A DNA stretch of 64,000 nt. Origin: Gemmatimonadota bacterium (lineage in GTDB: Bacteria; Gemmatimonadota; Gemmatimonadetes; Gemmatimonadales; Gemmatimonadaceae). The stretch's first letter is position 1. Each line of letters opens with the position of its first letter. Positions 44,795 to 52,622 of the stretch are shown piece by piece. Position numbers and translations under genes: made by a program. The stretch covers positions 682,001-746,000 of the forward strand of contig JAIUOB010000001.1 of assembly GCA_020161135.1 (NCBI GenBank), read 5' to 3'. The notes beneath the pieces were generated by a model. That model did not search any database. It worked only from the letters and a program-made list of their open reading frames with translations, and was not told where the DNA came from.

Positions 44795-45355
44795 ATGCCC
44801 GCCAAGCCCCTCTCCGCCGCGCAACGCACCGCACTGATCGACACCCTGCGTGCGCGCTTCGACGCGCACCCGCATCGCCACCCGAAGCTGGCATGGAAGG
44901 CGGTCGAGGCGCGCCTGACCGACAACGCCGCCGCCCTGCGCGCATTGCATGTCATGGAGGAGTCGGGGGGCGAGCCCGATGTGGTGGTGCTCGACGCCGC
45001 GGCGAAGGCCATCACCTTCGTGGACTGCGCCACGCAGAGCCCCAAGGGCCGGCGCAGCGTCTGCTACGACCAGCAGGCGCTCGACGCGCGCAAGGAGAAC
45101 AAGCCGAAGCACAGCGCGCAGGCCATGGCCGCCGAGTTCGGCGCCGCGCTGCTCACGGTGGAGCAGTACGCCGCGCTGCAGGCGCTCGAGGCGGTCGACA
45201 CCACCACCTCGAGCTGGCTGGAGACGCCCGCACGCATTCGCGCTTTGGGAGGCGCGTTGTTTGGTGACCGGCGCTACGACACCGTGTTCACGTATCACAA
45301 CGGCGCCGAATCGTACTATGCGGCCCGCGGATTCCGCTGCGTGCTCACGCTCTAG
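44795..45355 (+). CDS. DUF4256 family protein
   Basis: 186 residues. The conserved core is strongly present: MEESGGEPDVVVLD, TFVDCATQSPKGRRSVCYD, ALDARKENKPKHSA, AAEFGAALLTVEQYAALQ, SSWLETPARIRALGGALFGDRRYDTVF and YHNGAESYYAARGFR. Function unknown. Cytoplasmic. The 134-bp gap before it shows no clear signal. Confidence 0.92.
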   Translation: MPAKPLSAAQRTALIDTLRARFDAHPHRHPKLAWKAVEARLTDNAAALRALHVMEESGGEPDVVVLDAAAKAITFVDCATQSPKGRRSVCYDQQALDARKENKPKHSAQAMAAEFGAALLTVEQYAALQALEAVDTTTSSWLETPARIRALGGALFGDRRYDTVFTYHNGAESYYAARGFRCVLTL

Positions 45356-45387
45356 TCCAGGGGCGGGCGCCGACGCGCGCCCCCGCC

Positions 45388-45885
45388 TCACGCGAACGGA
45401 TTGACGTCCGCGCTCGGCCCGTAGATGGACGGCACCGGCACGTCGAGCAGGCGCAGGTACACCGACATCTGTCCACGATGATGGTACCAGTGACTCAGCA
45501 GCACGAGGCGCAGCAGCGCCGCGCGCGGCAGCGTCATGATGACCGCGCCGTTCACCTCCATGCTCCACGACTCGGCGAGCTGCGCGTCCGAGAGCGTGCG
45601 CAGCATCGAAAGGGCCTCCGGCACGCTCGCGTCGAACGCGGCGAGGACATCGGCGGTCGAGGCAGGAGAGACCTCCGGCAGCCGCGGCGGTGACGCCGGG
45701 TTGCGCATCGCCATGGCCATGACGCTGGCCGGATTGACGGCGATGTGCATCGCCAACTGCCCCAGCGTGCGCGACTTGGCGTGCGGCGTCCACGCGAGGT
45801 GCGCATCGGGGACACTGGCCAGCACGCGACGTGTGGTGACGGCTTCCTGTTCGAGTTCGGCGGCGAGGGCGGCGGCGAGTGACAT
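45388..45885 (-). CDS. DinB-family protein
   Basis: 165 residues, a four-helix bundle. LGQLAMHIAVNP and LLSHWYHHRGQMSVYLRLL supply the three metal-binding histidines typical of DinB/YfiT-type proteins, which include thiol-dependent transferases. The C-terminus VPSIYGPSADVNPFA is also a family trait. The substrate is unknown. The start ATG at 45885 begins the first helix. Confidence 0.9.
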   Translation of the reverse strand: MSLAAALAAELEQEAVTTRRVLASVPDAHLAWTPHAKSRTLGQLAMHIAVNPASVMAMAMRNPASPPRLPEVSPASTADVLAAFDASVPEALSMLRTLSDAQLAESWSMEVNGAVIMTLPRAALLRLVLLSHWYHHRGQMSVYLRLLDVPVPSIYGPSADVNPFA

Positions 45886-45922
45886 GGAGAATGCGCGGTG
45901 AATGACGAGAGGAACGACGGCG

Positions 45923-46375
45923 TCAGGCCGTCGCGGGAAAGCGCTGCTGCACACTCTGCGCGATGCGGGTCCACCCCTGGCCGAGGGCATCGCGGTAGCC
46001 CTCGGGGAAGAGCCCGAGCGCATTGTGCCGGAAGGTCATCACGGTGTCGTCGCCGTCGGCGCGCAGGCGATACTGGATGTTCGAGGCGACGGCGAACGAC
46101 ATCATGAGCGGCCCGCTGATCTCCAGCAGCGTGGGTACGCGAATGGCCTGCACCGTGCCCCAGCAGTGCCCGTTGTCGTTGCCAAGGTCGCGATACCAGC
46201 GCCCGCCGGGGCGCGCTTCGAGCACCATGGGCATGGGGGCGTTGCCCATGCCCGTGTTCTGCGGCCCCATCTCCTCCAGCAGTGCCGCGAAGGTGTCCTC
46301 GAGCGAGGCGTGCACGCGCGTCTCGATGGTGATGTCGAGGGTGTAGTTGTCGAGCGGGGTGGTGAGTTGCACCAT
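45923..46375 (-). CDS. SRPBCC (AHSA1-like) domain protein
   Basis: 150 residues. LDITIETRVHASLEDTFAALLEE and RPGGRWYRDLGNDNGHCWGTVQAI, then TLLEISGPLMMSFAVASNIQYRL, fit the START-like helix-grip fold of AHSA1 proteins. It is paired with an ArsR regulator directly upstream, a very common arrangement. The ligand is unknown. Confidence 0.88.
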   Translation of the reverse strand: MVQLTTPLDNYTLDITIETRVHASLEDTFAALLEEMGPQNTGMGNAPMPMVLEARPGGRWYRDLGNDNGHCWGTVQAIRVPTLLEISGPLMMSFAVASNIQYRLRADGDDTVMTFRHNALGLFPEGYRDALGQGWTRIAQSVQQRFPATA

Positions 46376-46423
46376 GGGCCTGTTCCGGTGGAGTGCGATG
46401 TGCGTGTTCGGGGCTGCAGCGCG

Positions 46424-46465
46424 CGATGCGCGATGCGCAATACGCGATGCGCAATACGCGATGCG
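46424..46465. repeat. Heptanucleotide tandem array before the ArsR stop
   Basis: Six 7-bp units: CGATGCG, CGATGCG, CAATACG, CGATGCG, CAATACG, CGATGCG. The array abuts the TAA of the ArsR gene (46466-46468) and fills half of the gap to the SRPBCC gene. The unit length equals that of the array after katG, with an unrelated sequence. Confidence 0.85.
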
Positions 46466-46789
46466 TTATCGCGCGCGCTCGGCCCGCGCCTTGATGCGGA
46501 GGAGCTGACCGGTCCAGTACTGCTCGAAGCGGCTGGTCCAGTCGTGAATCGCCTTGATCTGCATCGGGTTGGTCCGGTAGAAGGCCTGCCGCCCCTCGCG
46601 GCGCACCTCGACCAGGCCGACGTCGAGGAGCACGCGCAGGTGCTTCGACACCGACGGCTGGCCCATCGCCAGTTCCGTGGCGATGTCGGCGACGGGCCAC
46701 TCCTCCGCCGCCAGCAGCGTGAGAATCTCCCGACGACGCGGCTCGGCGATGGCGTTGAACGGGTCCGACGTGGTGGCGGCGCGTGGCAT
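46466..46789 (-). CDS. ArsR-family transcriptional regulator
   Basis: 107 residues from the ATG at 46789; a TTG at 46798 would add three. The winged helix is FNAIAEPRRREILTLLAAEEWPVADIATELAMGQPSVSKHLRVLLDVGLVEVRREGRQAFYRTNP. This ArsR subgroup regulates adjacent SRPBCC genes and lacks metal-binding cysteines. The SRPBCC gene follows on the same strand. Confidence 0.92.
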   Translation of the reverse strand: MPRAATTSDPFNAIAEPRRREILTLLAAEEWPVADIATELAMGQPSVSKHLRVLLDVGLVEVRREGRQAFYRTNPMQIKAIHDWTSRFEQYWTGQLLRIKARAERAR

Positions 46790-46862
46790 GGCGGACAACC
46801 TATGCCGATAACGGAATATGTCAAGCGACGCGCGAACCCGCGTCCCGCGAGCGGTGTGCCGC

Positions 46863-47546
46863 CTATGACCCCGAGAGCAGGCGCACGGCGTGTTCGGCCA
46901 GCGCGTCCATCTGGCGCGCGCGCAGACGCGCCCACCCGGGCAGTCGCACGAGATTGACCGTCAGACCCAGCACGGCGAGGCCGCCGAACATGCCCGCCAT
47001 CACGAGCGCCTTCTCGGGCTTGCCGGCGGCCGTGATGACGACCCCCGTGAGGATCGCGAGGGCACCCAGGAACAGCGCCACGGCGTTGAACGCCTGCGCG
47101 TCGCTCTTGATCGTACTGAGACGCAGCTGCTGGCCGGTGGCCGTGGGCTCGACGGCGATGTGCAGGTTGCCGTTGGACCATTCCCGGATGCCGCCCGTCA
47201 TGGCTGCAACCCCGCGCGCGCCGAACGTCGTGCGGCACATCGTCACGAGCTGTTCCCACTCACGATCTGTGGGCGCGCGCGGCAGGTCGACGACGCGCGT
47301 GACACCGACCGGCATGCCGAGTGAGCGGCGCACGGGTTCGACGCGCACGCGATGATCGAGTGCGGCCGCTGCCTGCGCCACACGCGCCGGCTCCAGCCCC
47401 ACCTCGGCACCGATGCGCTGCAGGTCGGCGAGGGTGAAGCCGCCCGTATCGGAATCCGGCGACGCGTTCGGCTCGCGCACGTCCCGGGTGGTCGCGAGGC
47501 TGAAGATCTCGCGGACTTCGTCGTCTCCGTAGCGGCGTTCGCTCAT
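46863..47546 (-). CDS. Membrane protein with N-terminal cytoplasmic domain
   Basis: 227 residues. The first 60 residues (YGDDEVREIFSLAT...GGFTLADLQRIGAEVGLEPARVAQAAAAL) form a small helical domain often found before membrane segments in Gemmatimonadota-like proteins. Two transmembrane helices lie near residues 155-175 (ALFLGALAILTGVVITAAG) and 182-200. Function unknown. Confidence 0.8.
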   Translation of the reverse strand: MSERRYGDDEVREIFSLATTRDVREPNASPDSDTGGFTLADLQRIGAEVGLEPARVAQAAAALDHRVRVEPVRRSLGMPVGVTRVVDLPRAPTDREWEQLVTMCRTTFGARGVAAMTGGIREWSNGNLHIAVEPTATGQQLRLSTIKSDAQAFNAVALFLGALAILTGVVITAAGKPEKALVMAGMFGGLAVLGLTVNLVRLPGWARLRARQMDALAEHAVRLLSGS

Positions 47547-47641
47547 GGGTCGATTGCGCAGTGTGGGGGCCGCCGTGGCCGTGGGGGTTCACGGTGTCCC
47601 GCTCCTGATCCGGTCGTCCCTACGACGCGCGCGCCGGTTAG

Positions 47642-47869
47642 TTACGGCAAACCCGACGCGCGCGACGATCGCGCCGCACGCAGCAGCGCGCCACCGGCCA
47701 GCATCGCCAGCCCCCCGACAACCGCCTTCCGCCTCGACGGGCCCTCGAAGGGCACGCAGTCCCCCGCGCACAACAGGGGCGGAATCTCCACCATGCCGAG
47801 TCCCTGCAGGACCCAGAGTGCACCGAGCACCAGGCCAAGCAGGCCGGTGATTTGCAGCAGCAACGTCAT
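47642..47869 (-). CDS. Small membrane protein
   Basis: 75 residues with two transmembrane helices (LLQITGLLGLVLGALWVLQG and AVVGGLAMLAGGALL) flanking a short loop with two cysteines (LLCAGDCVPFEG). No family recognised. It is plausible as coding because both helices and codon use fit, but it is short. Confidence 0.55.
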   Translation of the reverse strand: MTLLLQITGLLGLVLGALWVLQGLGMVEIPPLLCAGDCVPFEGPSRRKAVVGGLAMLAGGALLRAARSSRASGLP

Positions 47870-47978
47870 GCGCAGACTCTCCGATGAGGCGTCGCAATGA
47901 TGTGGCGAGACGGCGCGTTCGCCGTCACGTCCGTCGCTACCCCGCGACGTGTGGGTCGGTCACGTGGGGACGAACATT

Positions 47979-48008
47979 GCAGGGACGAGTGGCATCACTC
48001 GTGCCTGC
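47979..48008. promoter_or_regulatory. Candidate operator upstream of the FAD monooxygenase
   Basis: GCAGGGACGAGTG-GCAT-CACTCGTGCCTGC: 13-bp arms with one mismatch. It ends 88 bp before the monooxygenase start, in a 227-bp gap. It may bind a dimeric repressor not encoded here, or form a leader hairpin. Confidence 0.45.
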
Positions 48009-48096
48009 CCACCAACAAATACCACCCACCACACGGCTTGCGGCAAGCCCCCGGGAGGCGTCGATACTGCGCGCCTCACTTCGACCTGGAGCCGCG

Positions 48097-49674
48097 ATGC
48101 CCCTGCACCTCCCTGCACCTCTGCGCGACGCGACCATGCACGACGCGAGTATGCGCGAGGCGACGATGCACGACGTCATCATCGTCGGCGCGGGTCCCAC
48201 CGGCCTGATGCTCGCCGGCGAGCTCGCCCTCGCCGGCGTCGATGTCGTACTGCTCGAACAGCGCCCCGATCAGCGTCTCAGCGGCGGACGCGCCCTTGGT
48301 ATCACCGCGCGCACCATCGAAGTGTTCGACCAACGCGGCATCGCGCAGCGCTTCCTCGAGGCGGGGCAGACGGCGCAGGTCACGGGCTTCGCCGTCACGC
48401 GCCTCGACATCAGTGACTTCCCGACACGCCATCCGTACGGACTCGCGCTGCGACAGAAGCACATCGAGCGGCTGCTGGCCGACTGGGTGCGTGCATTGGG
48501 CGTGACGATTCGCTACGGACAGGCCGTTGCCGATGTCACACCGCACGAGGACCACGTCGCGGTGACGTTGGGCGACGGCACGATGCTCCGCGCGTCATAC
48601 CTCGTGGGGTGTGACGGCGGGCGCAGCCTCGTGCGCAAGCGCACGGGCATCGACTTTCCCGGCTGGGACGCGACCATGAGCAACCTGCTCGCCGAAGTCG
48701 AGGTGACGGAGGCGCCGCCGTACGGCGTGCACCGATCGCCGGCGGGCACCTACGCGTTGGGGCGCGAGGAGTACGACCTCGTGAACGGCGCCATCGTCTA
48801 CAAGGACATCGGCCCGTACACGGTCATGGTGCCGGATGCCGAGGTCCCCACGGGCACGGACGCGCGCGAGCCGACGCTCGACGACCTGCGTGCGCGATTG
48901 CGCGCCGTGTGCGGCACCGACTACGGCGTGCACAGCCCCACGTGGATCTCCCGCTTCACCGACATGACGCGACAGGCCGCGCAGTATCGTGCGGGGCGCG
49001 TGCTGCTGGCGGGCGATGCGGCGCACGTGCATGCGCCGCATGGTGGGCAGGGGCTGAGCCTGGGCGTGCAGGACGCCGTCAATCTCGGGTGGAAGCTGGC
49101 TCAGGTTGTGCGGGGCGTGTCGCCGTCGTCGCTGCTCGACAGCTATCACGCCGAGCGGCATCCCGTGGGCGCGCGCGTGCTGTCGATGACCATGGCCCAG
49201 GTCGCGCTGCTGCGCGAAGACGAACGCTCACGAGCCGCGCGCGAGGTGTTCGGCGAGTTGCTGCAGCTCCCCGAGGCGCGACGTCACCTGGCGGGCAGCA
49301 TGTCGGGTCTCGACGTGCGCTACGCGCTGGGAAGTGACGAGGCCCGCGCCGCGCAGCCGTTGCTCGGACGGCGAATGCCCGATTTGGAGCTCGTCACCGC
49401 GCAGGGGTCACAGCGCGTGTACACCCTGCTCCACCAGGCGCGCCCCTTCCTGCTCACCCTCGGCGCGCCGGGTGCGGCGGACGTCGGCGCGTGGCGCGGA
49501 CGCGTGCCCTGCGTCGATGCGCTCGCGGCGGGGCCCTGGACACTGCCGGTCATCGGCGACATAGCACCACCGCGCGCCGTGTTCGTGCGCCCGGATGGCT
49601 ATGTGGCGTGGGTGAGTGACGGCACGACGCGCGGCCTCGCCGACGCGCTCACGCAGTGGTGCGGCGCCGCGTGA
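48097..49674 (+). CDS. FAD-dependent aromatic monooxygenase
   Basis: 525 residues from the ATG at 48097 with GGAG upstream. Further in-frame ATGs (48136, 48151, 48166) come from a 15-bp tandem repeat just before the first strand. GAGPTGLMLAGELA is the FAD-binding GxGxxG, YLVGCDGGRSLVRK the DG motif, and RVLLAGDAAHVHAPHGGQGLSLGVQDAVNLGWKLA the GD motif. A thioredoxin-like C-terminal domain follows. It is of the PheA/TfdB or rifampicin-monooxygenase class, hydroxylating aromatic rings with NAD(P)H. The substrate is unknown. Confidence 0.9.
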   Translation: MPLHLPAPLRDATMHDASMREATMHDVIIVGAGPTGLMLAGELALAGVDVVLLEQRPDQRLSGGRALGITARTIEVFDQRGIAQRFLEAGQTAQVTGFAVTRLDISDFPTRHPYGLALRQKHIERLLADWVRALGVTIRYGQAVADVTPHEDHVAVTLGDGTMLRASYLVGCDGGRSLVRKRTGIDFPGWDATMSNLLAEVEVTEAPPYGVHRSPAGTYALGREEYDLVNGAIVYKDIGPYTVMVPDAEVPTGTDAREPTLDDLRARLRAVCGTDYGVHSPTWISRFTDMTRQAAQYRAGRVLLAGDAAHVHAPHGGQGLSLGVQDAVNLGWKLAQVVRGVSPSSLLDSYHAERHPVGARVLSMTMAQVALLREDERSRAAREVFGELLQLPEARRHLAGSMSGLDVRYALGSDEARAAQPLLGRRMPDLELVTAQGSQRVYTLLHQARPFLLTLGAPGAADVGAWRGRVPCVDALAAGPWTLPVIGDIAPPRAVFVRPDGYVAWVSDGTTRGLADALTQWCGAA

Positions 49675-49733
49675 GGGCACGCGGCACCGACTGCTGAACA
49701 CCTGCACGTGCTTCGCTCACGTCGCGGCGCGAG

Positions 49734-50480
49734 TTACCCGCCTGCGCCCGCGAGCATCGACACGTCACCGGGCTCGATGAGGCCGAAGGCTGCGCCCTGC
49801 GGATCGTCGCACACGGCGAGGCGAGCGCCGCTCGCGAGTGTGATGGTGGCCGTGACGATGCCGCGGCGCGCCTGCACCTGCGCCACCGCCGCATCGAGCG
49901 CCGGCACCGCGAAGTAGAAGAGCCAGTGCGTGTGCACCTCGGGGCGCTGCGCGATGTCGCTCAGCACGCCCACCGGCGTGGTCCCCGCGCGGTACGCGAA
50001 GCGGCGGTGCACCCCCAGCGCCTCGAGGTCCTCGGGCGCACCAAAGCTCCACCCCACCTGCGTGCCGTACCATGACGCCGCATCCGTCGCGCGGCGCGCA
50101 TTGAGCTGGTGCCACACGACACCCGCCGTCGGCTCGTCGGTGCGGTCGGTGAAGGCGACGATGGATCCGTCCGGGTCGCGCAGCACGGCGAAGTCCCCCG
50201 TGCCGGGTGGCGGCCCGAGGCGCGTGGCACCGGCCGCCACCGCGCGGGCGGCCGCGGCCTCGGCGCCGCCCAGCGCCTGGGCCGCGATGTGCCCCAGCCA
50301 GTGCGGCCGCGCGCCACGCGCGCGCGCCGCCTCGTGCAGGGCGACGATACCATCGCCCCGCGGTGTGTCGTACACCGGCAGCGCGCGGCCGAGCACGGCC
50401 GCGTAGAACGCGGCGGCGGCGCTGGTGTCGGTGGTGCGCAGCAGGTAGCGGGCGAAGTGCGGAAACGCGGGCAAGGACAT
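49734..50480 (-). CDS. Two-domain VOC-family protein
   Basis: 248 residues, two VOC modules. HFARYLLRTTDTSAAAAFYAAVLG opens the first; VVWHQLNARRATDAASWYGTQVGW the second. FAVLRDPDGSIVAF and RLAVCDDPQGAAFGLIEP are the strand pairs that carry the ligand sites. It resembles CFP32/hydroxylase-type proteins of unknown ligand. A perfect 7-bp inverted repeat (CGTCCGC/GCGGACG, 50514-50534) lies 34 bp upstream of its start. The rest of the 185-bp divergent gap shows nothing. Confidence 0.88.
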   Translation of the reverse strand: MSLPAFPHFARYLLRTTDTSAAAAFYAAVLGRALPVYDTPRGDGIVALHEAARARGARPHWLGHIAAQALGGAEAAAARAVAAGATRLGPPPGTGDFAVLRDPDGSIVAFTDRTDEPTAGVVWHQLNARRATDAASWYGTQVGWSFGAPEDLEALGVHRRFAYRAGTTPVGVLSDIAQRPEVHTHWLFYFAVPALDAAVAQVQARRGIVTATITLASGARLAVCDDPQGAAFGLIEPGDVSMLAGAGG

Positions 50481-50665
50481 GTCGGGGTGCAGCGTGGGGT
50501 GCGGGGCGCGGGCCGTCCGCGAACGATGCGGACGCGCGCAGCGTGCGACCAGTGCGTCCGTCAGCGGGCGCGCTCCGCTGCATCACGGTGGCCGTCGCAC
50601 AGGCCCGGCTGCATACTCACGCGACGTTCGTCCTCCGCTGCCTCCGCCTTCCGCTCTTCCCTGCC

Positions 50666-51571
50666 ATGTCCCTCTCCGTCACGACCCGTCGCACGTGGTG
50701 CGCCCTCGCCGGTGCGGCGCTCGCCCTCAGTTCGCTGTGCGTGGGACCACTCGCCGCGCAACCGCGCCCGGCGCGTGCGGGGACGCCGCTCAAGGTGTTC
50801 ATCTCGGTGGACATGGAAGGGCTGGCCGGCGTCGTCACGAATGGCGATGTCGGCGGCACCGCGGGGGACTACCAGTATTTCCGCAAGATCGCCGCGCAGG
50901 AGGCGAACGCCGCCATCGAAGGGGCCATCCGCGCCGGGGCGACCGAGGTGCTCGTGCGCGATTCGCACGGCAGCAAGCAGAACATCCTGCCCGGTGACCT
51001 CGACCCGCGTGCGCGTCTGCTGCGTGGTGCGAGCACCGGGCCCAAGAACATGATGGAAGGCATCGACAGCAGCTTCGCGGCCGTCGTGTTCATCGGGTAT
51101 CACGCCAAGGCCGGCACGCCCAATGCGATCCTGGCGCACACGTCCAACGGCAACGTCGTCGACTTCAGCATCAACGGCGTCTCGCTCCCCGAGGGCGGCT
51201 ACAACGCGCTCGTGGCCGGGCTGTACGGCGTGCCGGTGGTGTTTGTCGCCGGCGACCGCGCCGTGGTCGACCAACTGCGCGGGCTGCTGGGCACCGTCGA
51301 CGGCGTCGCCGTGAAGGAGGAGATCGGCACGGCCATCAACGGCCTGTCGCCGCAGGCTGCGCAGGACGCCATCCGCACCGGTGTCGAACGGGCGGTGCGG
51401 GCGCGCGCGCGCTATCGCCCGTATGCGCTCACGCCGCCGTATGCGATGGTGCTCGCGGTGCGGCAGGGCGGCAAGAGCTTCGAGGGCGCCGTGGCGGCAT
51501 CACCCGGCACGTACACGTTCACGAGCCCCGACCTGCTGCGCGTGCTCGCGGCGTTCAACGCGCTCAAGTAG
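50666..51571 (+). CDS. Secreted M55-family D-aminopeptidase-like protein
   Basis: 301 residues with an N-terminal signal (WCALAGAALALSSLCVGPLAAQ). ISVDMEGLAGV holds the Asp/Glu zinc ligands, LVRDSHGSKQN the third, and FIGYHAKAG the catalytic/ligand His. INGVSLPEGGYNALVAG has the remaining Glu. DppA-type enzymes cleave D-Ala dipeptides; an exported version may trim cell-wall peptides. No dpp transport genes are beside it. Confidence 0.9.
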   Translation: MSLSVTTRRTWCALAGAALALSSLCVGPLAAQPRPARAGTPLKVFISVDMEGLAGVVTNGDVGGTAGDYQYFRKIAAQEANAAIEGAIRAGATEVLVRDSHGSKQNILPGDLDPRARLLRGASTGPKNMMEGIDSSFAAVVFIGYHAKAGTPNAILAHTSNGNVVDFSINGVSLPEGGYNALVAGLYGVPVVFVAGDRAVVDQLRGLLGTVDGVAVKEEIGTAINGLSPQAAQDAIRTGVERAVRARARYRPYALTPPYAMVLAVRQGGKSFEGAVAASPGTYTFTSPDLLRVLAAFNALK

Positions 51572-51578
51572 CGCGCGC

Positions 51579-51800
51579 TCAGGGCTGCGACTCGACCTCG
51601 TCGTCGGGCTCGCCGATATGCAGCGGCGTGGTCGACGGCGGATCGGACGCCGGAAACGAGTCCTCGGACTCGCGGTCGACCACCTCGTCGGGCGTGCTGA
51701 CCGGCTGTGGCTCGACGTCCGGATGTGACGGATGCCGCTGCGGCGGTGCGGCCGGATCGTGTGGCGGTGCGGGAGAGCGGGGCGTGGTCGGGTCGGTCAT
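51579..51800 (-). CDS. Small acidic protein with FPASDPPS motif
   Basis: 73 residues, Pro- and Asp/Glu-rich and probably disordered. The C-terminal motif SEDSFPASDPPSTTPL recurs in many small bacterial proteins ('EESFPASDPPSWTP') of unknown role. The start at 51800 is supported by GGAG; an ATG at 51812 is also in frame. Confidence 0.65.
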   Translation of the reverse strand: MTDPTTPRSPAPPHDPAAPPQRHPSHPDVEPQPVSTPDEVVDRESEDSFPASDPPSTTPLHIGEPDDEVESQP

Positions 51801-51924
51801 GAGACGCTCCATAGGTAGGCGTTGAGTCGCGCGTGGTCGGTCGTACCCCGCGAACCCCCCGTTTGGCCGCGTTGGCGACGAATTCTCGCGTAGGCTCCGG
51901 ACCCTCTTCCGCGAGCCTTCGCCC

Positions 51925-52611
51925 ATGCCCTTCGGCCCCACCTCCCGCCGTGTTCCGCGGTTCGCCCTCCTCGTCGCGTTGGCGCTGCTCGCCACGCGCC
52001 CCGCGCGGCTGGCGGCGCAGGACGACAACAAGACCGGCCTGCGCGCGCGTCTCGGCGCCAGCGTCGAATACAGCCGCTTCGGCAGCCTCCGCTCCGTGCT
52101 GGGCGATGTGCCGTACAGCACGGGGGTCGACGCGAAGACCGGCACCACGGGCTTTGCCGTCTCGGCCGGCATCGAGGCGACGCGGTGGAGCTGCGGACTG
52201 ACCCTGCACCGCAACCAGGTGCGGTACACGCAGGACTTCGGCTCCGGACTCATCAACACGCCCACGCGCGTCGATGGCACGATGACGGGACAGTTCCTCG
52301 ACGTCTCGTGCGGGCCGCGCTTCGACCTCGGGGACTTCGAGCTCGACCTCTTCCTCGGCCCGACGTTCGCGAACAACGAGCTGCGACTCGACGAGCGCTT
52401 CCTGCAGGGGCGCACCAACGAGACAGAGCGTGGCCTCGACCTCTGGACGTCGCACGGCGGCTTCGCCCTGCGCTACGAACTGTTCGACCGCTTCGACCTG
52501 CGCGTCGACGCGGGCTTCAGCGGACGCTGGAGCAAGGACGCCGATCAACAGTTCCGCTTCGGGTTGGGTGGCCAGTACGACCTGGGCGGCTTCCGCTTCT
52601 ACCACTTCTGA
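51925..52611 (+). CDS. Outer-membrane beta-barrel protein
   Basis: 228 residues with a signal peptide ending at ARLAAQ. The rest alternates amphipathic strands and turns (VEYSRFGSLRSVLGDVPYSTG, FLDVSCGPRFDLGDFELDLFLGPTF, GGFALRYELFDRFDLRVDAGFSG). It ends in the aromatic residue of FRFYHF, a typical beta-barrel assembly signal. No homologue named. It is 11 bp before the repeat lipoprotein gene. Confidence 0.8.
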   Translation: MPFGPTSRRVPRFALLVALALLATRPARLAAQDDNKTGLRARLGASVEYSRFGSLRSVLGDVPYSTGVDAKTGTTGFAVSAGIEATRWSCGLTLHRNQVRYTQDFGSGLINTPTRVDGTMTGQFLDVSCGPRFDLGDFELDLFLGPTFANNELRLDERFLQGRTNETERGLDLWTSHGGFALRYELFDRFDLRVDAGFSGRWSKDADQQFRFGLGGQYDLGGFRFYHF

Positions 52612-52622
52612 GCGAGCTGACG

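Noticed and set aside
47884..48096. 71-residue N-terminal extension of the FAD monooxygenase
   Set aside because: It is Arg-rich, crosses the palindrome at 47979 and has no family match; the ATG at 48097 has GGAG upstream.
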